This document shows, in pieces, positions 17,419 to 24,232 of a stretch of 64,000 nt of DNA. This stretch comes from Alcanivorax quisquiliarum (GTDB taxonomy: Bacteria > Pseudomonadota > Gammaproteobacteria > Pseudomonadales > Alcanivoracaceae): NCBI RefSeq assembly GCF_023051175.1, contig NZ_JALKII010000001.1:1-64000 (forward strand), in the 5' to 3' direction. The position numbers and the translations under genes were made by a program. Numbering within the stretch: position 1 is the stretch's first letter; the number at the start of each line of letters is the position of its first letter. Under the pieces are notes generated by a model, which worked only from the letters and a program-made list of their open reading frames with translations, was not told the origin of the DNA and did no database searches.

Positions 17419-18030
17419 GTGAAGCGCCTTTTTGATACCTTGCTTATAGTACTGTCGCTCCCGGTTCTTCTACCGGCATGCCTTTTGCTCGCTCTGCTTG
17501 TTTCCATCAACCTCGGCCGCCCCGTGCTGTTCATCCAGACCCGCCCAGGCAAGGATGGCAAACCCTTCCGCATGTACAAGTTCCGCACCATGACAGATGA
17601 GCGTGACGAGCACGGCCAATTGTTGCCGGATGATGTGCGGCTCACTCGCTTCGGGCAGCTATTGCGTTCCACCTCGCTGGATGAGCTGCCCGAGCTGCTT
17701 AACGTACTGCGTGGCGAAATGAGCCTGGTCGGCCCGCGCCCGCTGCTGATGCAATACCTGCCCCTGTACAGCCCCCACCAGCGACGGCGCCACGAAGTGC
17801 GCCCCGGCATCACCGGCTGGGCACAGGTGAATGGCCGCAACGCCATCAGCTGGGATGAAAAGTTTGATCTGGATGTGTGGTACGTCGATAACCAGTCCCT
17901 CTGGCTGGATATCCGCATCCTGTTCAAAACCATCTGGAAAGTGGTCAAGCGCGATGGTATCAGCCAGGACGGCGAAGCAACCGCAGCGCCGTTTGCGGGG
18001 AGTGAGCGAGGGGTGGGGGAGCGGGATTGA
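17419..18030 (+). CDS. PglC-like initiating phosphoglycosyl transferase
   Basis: A 203-residue monotopic phosphoglycosyltransferase starting at GTG (VKRLFDTLLIVLSL). It has a single re-entrant hydrophobic N-terminal segment, RPGKDGKPFRMYKFRTM near residue 45, the catalytic pair in LRSTSLDELPELLNVL near 85 and [17 protein letters not shown] near 103. The family transfers a sugar phosphate to undecaprenyl phosphate to start repeat-unit assembly. The last half of the gene is repeated 2.2 kb downstream. The longer in-frame start at 17359 lies inside the previous gene. Confidence 0.92.
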   Translation: MKRLFDTLLIVLSLPVLLPACLLLALLVSINLGRPVLFIQTRPGKDGKPFRMYKFRTMTDERDEHGQLLPDDVRLTRFGQLLRSTSLDELPELLNVLRGEMSLVGPRPLLMQYLPLYSPHQRRRHEVRPGITGWAQVNGRNAISWDEKFDLDVWYVDNQSLWLDIRILFKTIWKVVKRDGISQDGEATAAPFAGSERGVGERD

Positions 18031-18033
18031 GGT
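17717..18033 (+). repeat. Direct repeat (left copy): 3' half of the PglC-like gene
   Basis: About 317 bases nearly identical to 19928-20246, beginning aaatgagcctggtcggcccg and ending just past the stop (gcgggattgaggt). Together the copies bracket the toxin-antitoxin-chaperone genes. Confidence 0.9.
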
Positions 18034-18256
18034 GGAGGCCTGGACGGTAGGAGAGAAACACCGCGCATCCCTCCCTCAGCGCGTGGCGACCGAGGCAGAA
18101 GGTGATATGAGCGGTTGTGTCGGGTATGGTCTAGTGTCGAGCCGCATGGGACGGCGGTGCAAGGTGGTGGCGTTTTGCTGTCGCGTTGAAAGATAGTTCA
18201 CATTTGGGGAAGGGGCAGCAGAGATTCTGCGCGCCCTCACGTAATGGAAATGGACA

Positions 18257-18269
18257 TACCATTATGGTA
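18257..18269. promoter_or_regulatory. Palindrome TACCAT-T-ATGGTA at the start of the TA module
   Basis: A perfect 6+1+6 palindrome covering the ATG of the first gene. Antitoxins of the MqsA type repress their own promoters through short palindromes, so this is the best operator candidate; the link is inference. Confidence 0.4.
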
Positions 18270-18710
18270 AGCGGTAGAATTCATAGCAGGTATCAAGGGC
18301 CGCCGCCTCCACCAGCCGAGAGCGACGGTGACCGGACCATATCGACGCGTGAGCCTCTGTATCAGGAAAGTGAGATTGCTCAAGCGCTGGAGGCGCCTCT
18401 AGCGTTCACCTCTGACAAATGCCGTAGTGGCTGGCAGGGGCTGATGGAAACACTAGAGAAGCAGGAGCCTCCAATCGATTTTCCCAGTTTTTTGCGGGAT
18501 GCAATAAAACGTGGCGACTGGAAAAAAGCGGAATGGTGCCAAGGCAGCGCAGGCGGCTGGTTCGCATCAGATGTGTATCTTTATGAGTTCAGTTACGAAA
18601 GAGCCGTGGGCCGTTCCTGGCAAGAGTTCTCTGTGACCTATTATCTGAAGTTCTGCATAGGGGCCAAACACGTGCTGATCCACATGGTTTCTTGTCATAC
18701 TTCTTCGTGA
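18264..18710 (+). CDS. Putative toxin of a toxin-antitoxin-chaperone module
   Basis: A 148-residue protein starting MVSGRIHSRYQG (an upstream TTG start at 18186 is possible). I do not recognise the family with confidence. It has a Pro-rich N-terminus (PPPPP), a helical middle (FPSFLRDAIKRGDWKKAEW) and a beta-rich end (SVTYYLKFCIGAKHVLIHMV) that faintly recalls the strand-rich end of MqsR-type RNases. Position directly before an MqsA-like antitoxin with an 8-base gap, preceded by a palindrome, argues for the toxin role. Catalytic residues cannot be assigned. Confidence 0.5.
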   Translation: MVSGRIHSRYQGPPPPPAESDGDRTISTREPLYQESEIAQALEAPLAFTSDKCRSGWQGLMETLEKQEPPIDFPSFLRDAIKRGDWKKAEWCQGSAGGWFASDVYLYEFSYERAVGRSWQEFSVTYYLKFCIGAKHVLIHMVSCHTSS

Positions 18711-18718
18711 GGCTGCAT

Positions 18719-19384
18719 ATGACAATAAATAAATGCCTGGTATGCGACAGCGATCAGATCGCCGAGATGCTGGATGATGTGCCGCTGAGGGTGGGGGAAT
18801 TTGAGCGCACGATGCAGATGCGTGTTACGGCCTGTGCATCGTGTGGATGTAGCTTTCATACGGCTGAGCAGGAGCGCCATAACAAGCGGCAGCGCTTGGC
18901 TTTCCGCAAAATGGTGGAAGGACTACTGACTGGCGCAGAGATCAGAGCTATTCGGCAGCGCCATGGCTTGAGCCAGAAGCAAGCCGCGGAAATATTCGGT
19001 GGCGGCCCGGTGGCTTTTTCGAAGTACGAAGCGGACGATGTGGCCCAATCGCAGGCAATGGACCGCTTATTGCGAGTGTTTGATGCAGTGCCTGAAGCGA
19101 AGGCAGCCTTGTTGGGGGAGAAGGTCGAAGCTCTACCTGTCGAGAGCCTTTTTGAGGACGAGAATTGGCGGCTAGTTTGCCTTGATATGGGCCATAGATT
19201 GACCACTCGCTCCAATGACACTCATGCCTATGCTTTCATGCGCGTCCTCAGGCGTTCCCTGGTTGATGAGGAAGCGCTGAAAGAGCCCCTTTCTTCCGTG
19301 TTGAAGCAGCACGAAGCTGGCACCGCAACACGCGATGTTGAATGGCGGCCGGCGACGCACAACGCGCCGGAGTGGAGGCACTGA
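18719..19384 (+). CDS. MqsA-like antitoxin with C-terminal extension
   Basis: A 221-residue protein. The N-terminal YgiT-type zinc-binding domain has CLVCDS (residues 6-11) and CASCGCSFH near 40. The helix-turn-helix is ATFRKMV-like followed by IRAIRQRHGLSQKQAAEIFG near 80 and PVAFSKYEADDV near 102. E. coli MqsA ends near residue 131; here about 85 further residues end in VEWRPATHNAPEWRH. Such aromatic-rich extensions serve as chaperone-addiction segments in antitoxins that need a SecB-like partner, and one is encoded next. The start has gagg six bases upstream. The stop overlaps the next ATG (TGATG-type). Confidence 0.8.
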   Translation: MTINKCLVCDSDQIAEMLDDVPLRVGEFERTMQMRVTACASCGCSFHTAEQERHNKRQRLAFRKMVEGLLTGAEIRAIRQRHGLSQKQAAEIFGGGPVAFSKYEADDVAQSQAMDRLLRVFDAVPEAKAALLGEKVEALPVESLFEDENWRLVCLDMGHRLTTRSNDTHAYAFMRVLRRSLVDEEALKEPLSSVLKQHEAGTATRDVEWRPATHNAPEWRH

Positions 19385-19809
19385 TGCAGTTGAGCCTGAT
19401 AGATATTGCTCTCCGTCGCCATTCACTGAACATGCAGAACGACTTTTCTCCTGCGGTGGTGGATTGGTCGGACTATGTGGTTGAAATGAAAGCGGGGGTG
19501 GCCTCCTGCACGCTGTTGCCCAAGGAGAAGGGGCGCACCCTCGTTCGCTATATAGTCACTACAGGGCTTAGATGGAAGCTGGCCGCAGATACAGAGAGCG
19601 TCGCTGTTACCGTAGAGGCCGAATACGGCTTGGTTTTTGCGGGGCCGGAGGATTTTGATATCCAAGCCCAGGGTGAGGGGACGCTACGCGAAGCGCTGTG
19701 CGCAGCCTGGCCCTACTGGCGGCAAGATTTCTTGCAGATGGCCACCAAAGCTGCGTTGCCCGCGATCCCCATTTCCGCTTACCCCGACTTTGAGAAGGGA
19801 ATTTTTTAA
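19384..19809 (+). CDS. SecB-like TA chaperone
   Basis: A 141-residue protein, about the size of SecB (155 aa). Its strands carry YVVEMKAGVASCTL and VAVTVEAEYGLVF, and its end AWPYWRQDFLQMATKAALPA plus IPISAYPDF closely parallels the SecB signature in which an aromatic-rich helix is followed by FPPL-like and NPVNF-like segments. In TAC systems (for example Rv1957 of Mycobacterium tuberculosis) such a chaperone folds the antitoxin and lets it block the toxin. Overlap with the antitoxin stop shows one operon. It is unlikely to be the housekeeping SecB. Confidence 0.72.
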   Translation: MQLSLIDIALRRHSLNMQNDFSPAVVDWSDYVVEMKAGVASCTLLPKEKGRTLVRYIVTTGLRWKLAADTESVAVTVEAEYGLVFAGPEDFDIQAQGEGTLREALCAAWPYWRQDFLQMATKAALPAIPISAYPDFEKGIF

Positions 19810-19927
19810 CGTGTGACCTTTGGCGTTGAGATCAACGGTGTGGCGCTTCTGCAAAGTCAGATCAGGCATATGAAGTAAGTAAACATGCTCTCTGGCAGGC
19901 CTTCATGTGGCGCGTTTTACACTCAGC

Positions 19928-20246
19928 AAATGAGCCTGGTCGGCCCGCGCCCCCTGTTGATGCAATACCTGCCCCTGTACAGCTCCCACCAGCAACGGCG
20001 CCACGAAGTGCGCCCCGGCATCACCGGTTGGGCACAAGTGAATGGCCGCAACGCCATCAGCTGGGATGAAAAGTTTGATCTGGATGTGTGGTACGTCGAC
20101 AACCAATCCCTCTGGCTGGATATCCGCATCCTGTTCAAAACCATCTGGAAAGTGGTCAAGCGCGATGGCATCAGCCAGGACGGCGAGGCAACCGCAGCGC
20201 CGTTTGCGGGGAGTGGGCCGGAGGGGCAGGGGAGCGGGATTGAGGT
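19928..20246 (+). pseudogene. 5'-truncated duplicate of the PglC-like gene
   Basis: Encodes the C-terminal ~105 residues of the PglC-like transferase ([20 protein letters not shown] ... [12 protein letters not shown]) nearly unchanged, but lacks the membrane anchor and catalytic Asp-Glu region. It is the right-hand copy of the direct repeat around the TA-chaperone module and should be inactive as an enzyme. The frame continues some 60 bases past the homologous stop because of small insertions. Confidence 0.88.
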
Positions 20247-20531
20247 ATCGAGTCTAGGGCACGCGGGGGTGAGGTGGCGCGGATGGTGTCGCCTAAGCTA
20301 TTGATTTTACGTGTGGTTGATGTGGTTTTTTGTTATATAAAGGAAAAGATGTGAACTGTGTTGCTCGTCAGGCTGCATATTTCCTAAAATGGCGCGGCAT
20401 TTCGGGTATAAGATAGAAGCTGCGCCGGGAAAGGGCGCAGTGATGAAGCCTTCGGAACACGCAGTATTCGCATAATAAATATCGTGGCGCCGGATAGGGA
20501 TTATGGCGTAGCACCGTGGCTAGGGTGGAAT

Positions 20532-20846
20532 ATGATAAATGTAATTTATTTTGTTCTCATTGCTTTAGGAGGCTGCGTGTTAGCCTCGTTAGCAGCTTTT
20601 TTCTTCGTATTAGCAGTCAAGACAAGCAGGGTTAATCCCGCTGAGTATGAACGCCTGAGAGAGCTTACCGGCAGCTATCGCGACGCGCTCAACGGTACTG
20701 TGGGTGGCTTGAGCGGGGTCGCTTCAACCGCCGAACTTGAGAACGATGATCGCCTCCAGGCAGGCATTGCTTTTGATCGGCGGCGAAAGGTGCTGGTTGC
20801 GCAGGCTGCGATCTCTGACGATACCATTTCTGCCGTTTTCAAATAA
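20532..20846 (+). CDS. Hypothetical small membrane protein
   Basis: A 104-residue frame starting MINVIYFVLIALGG with agggtgg just upstream; a GTG 16 codons earlier is an alternative. One strongly hydrophobic N-terminal segment (about residues 3-30) is followed by a soluble tail with YERLRELTGSYRDALNG. I recognise no family. It lies alone between the pglC fragment and the first rpn gene, in a region of apparent insertions. Confidence 0.45.
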   Translation: MINVIYFVLIALGGCVLASLAAFFFVLAVKTSRVNPAEYERLRELTGSYRDALNGTVGGLSGVASTAELENDDRLQAGIAFDRRRKVLVAQAAISDDTISAVFK

Positions 20847-21203
20847 ATTAAGCCGGCGGTAAGTGAGCCTCACTACAGTCTTGGCTCGGGGCATTGGTTG
20901 ATACCGTACTAGGGAAGGTTGATTAAATGCGGTTGAGAGGGTGGGTCCCGACAGTCGGGGGGAGGCTGTCGTTCTCCGTTATTGGGCAATTCGAGCACCT
21001 GAAGCCTGGATGCTATAACCACGCCTCCCATGGTGTCCGCACTATCATTTGCCAACAAGTCCGTGAAAATACTGATATAGCGCTTCCCGGTGGAGCGGTG
21101 AGAAGGTTTTATGCTCGCTATCTGCAAAAGAGCGATCTGCCACTATTGCTGAAGACAGCGCATTGTTTACGCCCTGAACATTCGCTGCTGTCGCCGGTTA
21201 TCG
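20847..21203. other. Intergenic stretch without recognisable gene
   Basis: About 360 bases before the rpn repeat. Short frames occur on both strands, but none shows a ribosome binding site or a familiar protein. I see no repeat or clear hairpin apart from the short inverted ccgacagtcggg near 20948. Confidence 0.4.
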
Positions 21204-21280
21204 CTTACCTTTTCATGCGGCAAACGCTTACAGATTGTAGCTGCACTCGCTGACAGACAGCCCCGTTCTCCCCCTGCATG

Positions 21281-21314
21281 ATGATCGCTCTTGAAATGGA
21301 GATGGAGCGATCAT
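21281..21314 (+). promoter_or_regulatory. Hairpin over the rpn copy 1 start codon
   Basis: atgatcgctc (21281-21290) is the exact reverse complement of gagcgatcat (21305-21314). The latter contains the first two bases of the ATG, and the loop carries the ggag ribosome binding site. Folding of the mRNA would mask the start. The same 10-bp stem is present before copy 2 (27271-27304). Confidence 0.55.
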
Positions 21315-22305
21315 GGACGATCATGACCACGGCTATCGTTTGTTGTTTTCGCACCCGCAGATGGTGCGTGATCTGCTGCTGGGCTTTGTGCCCGGCGAGT
21401 GGGTGCAGGAGCTGGATTTCAGCTCGCTGGAGAAGATGAACGGCAGCTACGTCACGGATGATTTGCGCAGCCGCCATGCGGATGCGATCTGGCGGGTGAA
21501 GTGGGGCGGCCAGTGGCTGTATGTGTATCTGCTGCTGGAGTTTCAGTCCACGGTGGATGGCTTTATGCCAGTGCGTATTTTGTCATACACCAGCTTGCTG
21601 TATCAGGATCTGATCCGGCAGAAGGCGTTGGGTGAGAGGCGCAAGCTGCCGCGGGTGATGCCGATCGTGCTGTACAACGGCAAGGCGCGCTGGCGGGCGC
21701 CGACGCGGGTGTCCGACTTGCTCGAAAGCGGCCCACCGGGGCTTGAGGGGTTTCAGCCGGAGCAGTCGTTTCTGCTGCTGGATGAAGGGGCCTTTGATCT
21801 GGATGCCCTGTCGCCGCTGCATAACCTGGTGGCGGCGCTGTTTCGGCTGGAGCACCAGCGCTCGCTGGATGAGCTGACGGAGGTGCTGGGGCTTTTGGTA
21901 GACTGGCTGAAAACACCGGAACAGGCCAGCTTGCGCCGTGCGTTTGCAGAGTGGCTGCGCCGTCGGTTGCGCCACTGGGTGCCAGAGGCGAATATCTCCC
22001 ACATGCATGATCTGCAGGAGGTGCATGACATGACACAAAGCATGGTAGAGATCTGGAAAGAGAAGCTCCGCCAACAGGTGGTTCAGGAGGTGCTTCAGGA
22101 GGGTAGGCTGGAAGGCCTTCAGGAGGGCCGTCAAGAAGGCCGCCAAGAGGGCGAATTCAGCCTGCTGCTGCGTCAGCTGACACGGCGATTCGGGCCTCTG
22201 CCGGATGCTGATATCGCTCGCATGAAGCGAGCTGGTCTGGATGAGCTGGAGCTTTGGGCTGACCGGGTGCTGGATGCTGCTTCGCTGGAAGACGTGTTCC
22301 GCTGA
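21313..22305 (+). CDS. Rpn family nuclease (RpnL-type), copy 1
   Basis: A 330-residue recombination-promoting nuclease / YhgA-like protein. The PD-(D/E)XK core is in the first ~110 residues: DLRSRHADAIWRV near 50 supplies the Asp and YVYLLLEFQST near 70 the E-x-Q variant of ExK. A helical middle domain (LDELTEVLGLLVDWLKTPEQ near 190) leads to tetrapeptide repeats of the QEGR type at about 258-280 and a conserved end (RRFGPLPDADIARMKRAG). In E. coli full-length Rpn is a DNA-cleaving, phage-defence toxin inhibited by its own separately translated C-terminus. Such an internal start is present here. A terminator follows. Confidence 0.9.
   Translation: MDDHDHGYRLLFSHPQMVRDLLLGFVPGEWVQELDFSSLEKMNGSYVTDDLRSRHADAIWRVKWGGQWLYVYLLLEFQSTVDGFMPVRILSYTSLLYQDLIRQKALGERRKLPRVMPIVLYNGKARWRAPTRVSDLLESGPPGLEGFQPEQSFLLLDEGAFDLDALSPLHNLVAALFRLEHQRSLDELTEVLGLLVDWLKTPEQASLRRAFAEWLRRRLRHWVPEANISHMHDLQEVHDMTQSMVEIWKEKLRQQVVQEVLQEGRLEGLQEGRQEGRQEGEFSLLLRQLTRRFGPLPDADIARMKRAGLDELELWADRVLDAASLEDVFR
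22030..22305 (+). CDS. Internal RpnS-like antitoxin frame in rpn copy 1
   Basis: An in-frame ATG (residue 240 of the full protein, MTQSMVEIWKEK) is preceded by a perfect AGGAGG at 22016-22021 with 8 bases between, the ideal spacing. It would give a 91-residue product holding the tetrapeptide repeats and the C-terminal domain. This is the organisation reported for RpnS, the antitoxin made within rpn genes. Separate translation is inferred from sequence only. Confidence 0.6.
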   Translation: MTQSMVEIWKEKLRQQVVQEVLQEGRLEGLQEGRQEGRQEGEFSLLLRQLTRRFGPLPDADIARMKRAGLDELELWADRVLDAASLEDVFR

Positions 22306-22426
22306 ATAGCCGTGTGGTGCCTTTTGATCCCTTGTCGCTGGGTGAGGGCACCTCGGCTCAGGCTCGGGATGGCCGCTTTTTCTGGATCAGTTGGCCGCTT
22401 GGCTGGATACACTTTCATATGACAAG

Positions 22427-22456
22427 AAGTGCCGTTCTTTTATTCGGCACTTTTTT
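22427..22456 (+). terminator. Rho-independent terminator after rpn copy 1
   Basis: aagtgccg and cggcactt form the stem around an 8-10-base loop, followed by tttt. Confidence 0.75.
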
Positions 22457-22576
22457 ACCCGGCAAAGGCTGATATTGCCGTGCGGGTGGACGGCAGTTTC
22501 GAGGTGGTGTGTGAGGCTGGCTGCGAGGCTGGCGTTTCGTTGATTTGATTATGCCCGACGGCAGATGGATTAATTT

Positions 22577-23749
22577 ATGTTGAATACCGCCTTTTCTCCC
22601 TGGCCTTCTTTCACACAGGAAGAGGCTGATGCTGTTTCCCAGGTGCTGCTTTCCAACAAGGTCAATTACTGGACGGGGCAAGAGTGCCGCGAGTTTGAAA
22701 AGGAGTTTGCAGCTTTTGCCGGCACAGAATATGCCATTGCACTGGCCAACGGCACCGTAGCGCTTGATGTGGCGTTGCAGGCCATGGGCATCGGTGCTGG
22801 TGATGAGGTGGTGGTTACGCCACGTACTTTTCTGGCGTCGGTATCGTCGGTGGTGAACATCGGCGCTGTGCCGGTGTTTGCAGAGGTGGATCGCGCTTCA
22901 CAGAACATCACCGCAGAAACCATTCAGGCCGTGCTCACGCCGCGCACGCGTGCCGTAATCTGCGTGCATCTGGCGGGTATGCCCTGTGATATGGAGCCGA
23001 TCATGGCGCTTGCCGATCAATATGGCTTTTATGTGATCGAGGATTGCGCACAGGCCCATGGCGCTCGCTATCAGGGCAAGCCGGTGGGGAGCATTGGTCA
23101 TGTGGGCGCGTGGTCGTTCTGCCAGGACAAGATCATGACCACGGGCGGCGAGGGCGGCATGGTCACCACCAATGATCGCGACTTGTGGTCGCGCATGTGG
23201 AGCTTCAAGGATCATGGCAAGAGCTGGGAAGCCGTTTACGAGCGTGAGCACGCGCCGGGCTTCCGCTGGCTGCATGAAAGCTTCGGCACCAATTGGCGCA
23301 TGACAGAAATGCAGGCGGCGATAGGGCGCATTCAGTTACGGCGAATGCCCGCCTGGCTGGCTGCTCGCACTGCCAACGCCGAGCGCATCTGGAATACTGC
23401 TGCTGCGCTGCGCGGGTTGCGCGTGCCCCGTGCGCCACAGAGCATGGTGCATGCCGCATATAAATGCTACGTGTTCGTAGAGCCTGAACAACTCAAGCCC
23501 GGCTGGGATCGTGATCGCATCCTCAACGAGATCAACCAGCGCGGTGTGCCGTGCTATTCCGGCTCCTGCTCCGAGGTGTACCTGGAAAAAGCCTTTGACG
23601 GCACCCCGTACCGCCCCGCGGAACGCCTGCCCGTCGCCCGCGAACTGGGCGAAACCAGCCTCATGTTCCTGGTGCATCCGACACTCACCGACGCCGAGAT
23701 CGCGCTGACCTGTGAGGTGCTGCGGGACGTCATGGCGTTAGCCGCTTGA
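22577..23749 (+). CDS. DegT/DnrJ/EryC1/StrS sugar aminotransferase
   Basis: A 390-residue PLP-dependent aminotransferase. LANGTVALDVALQAMGIGAG near residue 55 begins the cofactor site, VIEDCAQAHGARYQG near 153 binds PLP, and SFCQDKIMTTGGEGGMVTTN near 177 carries the Schiff-base lysine. The family aminates keto-sugars of nucleotide sugars. With the PglC/PglD-like genes 4-5 kb upstream it is the likely 4-aminotransferase for a bacillosamine-type sugar, now separated from them by the TA and rpn insertions. No dehydratase of the PglF/WbpM type is seen in this window. The start has only a weak ribosome binding site. Confidence 0.88.
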   Translation: MLNTAFSPWPSFTQEEADAVSQVLLSNKVNYWTGQECREFEKEFAAFAGTEYAIALANGTVALDVALQAMGIGAGDEVVVTPRTFLASVSSVVNIGAVPVFAEVDRASQNITAETIQAVLTPRTRAVICVHLAGMPCDMEPIMALADQYGFYVIEDCAQAHGARYQGKPVGSIGHVGAWSFCQDKIMTTGGEGGMVTTNDRDLWSRMWSFKDHGKSWEAVYEREHAPGFRWLHESFGTNWRMTEMQAAIGRIQLRRMPAWLAARTANAERIWNTAAALRGLRVPRAPQSMVHAAYKCYVFVEPEQLKPGWDRDRILNEINQRGVPCYSGSCSEVYLEKAFDGTPYRPAERLPVARELGETSLMFLVHPTLTDAEIALTCEVLRDVMALAA

Positions 23750-24232
23750 GGGGCCGCTCGCGGCGATTGACACCTGGCGCGTGGCTGCCACGCGGCGCTG
23801 GAATGGCGAGATCGCTTGCTCGTATCAGGCTGGCCGGACGCTCACCAAACTCAATATTCAGGATCAAAATGGTTTGGAAGAAGCTTAGTGCGAGACCACC
23901 GAAGTTGCGTGACCGGGCGCTGTCAGTTTTGTTCTGATGTGGGGCAATTGGGGCGTTGGTTGCCGTGATCTCCCCCCTCTCCCCAACCCCTCTCCCGCGA
24001 GGGGAGAGGGGCTAAACTTGCTATATTCGTTGTGCGCCGCTCACCCTTCTGTTCAGCTGGGCGCTTGCTAGTGGCGGAGGCTGGGCGTGGCCGGCCGGAT
24101 GTTTTGGCGCGCACGGCGCCGAGTGATCTTGATTTTGCACTTTCCTTTGATCTGTTGCGGAGGGGCCTGGTTCTCTAGAGCCACTGCCCGCTATCGCGCT
24201 CCTGCTTTTACTTTCATGCTTGGCTGAACTTC
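23750..24232. other. Intergenic region with one palindromic repeat
   Basis: No recognisable gene in about 480 bases. It holds a single copy of the cccctctcccc palindrome (23971-24012). The remainder has no hairpin plus T-run and no clear promoter. Confidence 0.5.
23971..24012. repeat. G/C-rich palindromic intergenic repeat
   Basis: cccctctccccaacccctct followed by cccgcgaggggagagggg; the same palindrome family as at 0-0.85, 40.4-40.95 and 52.9-53.24 kb. Confidence 0.75.

Larger units (their letters stand above)
21204..22472 (+). repeat. 1.26-kb direct repeat, left copy (contains rpn copy 1)
   Basis: Begins cttaccttttcatgcggcaa and ends acccggcaaaggctga. It is nearly identical to 27194-28452, including promoter region, gene and terminator, except for the stretch coding the C-terminal repeats of Rpn. 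Confidence 0.88.

Noticed and set aside
19384-19809. Housekeeping SecB
   Set aside because: Sequence is divergent and the gene overlaps an antitoxin gene; housekeeping secB normally sits near grxC/gpsA.
20927-21253. Possible 108-codon gene before rpn copy 1
   Set aside because: Its last codons run into the rpn upstream repeat, no ribosome binding site is present and no family is recognisable.
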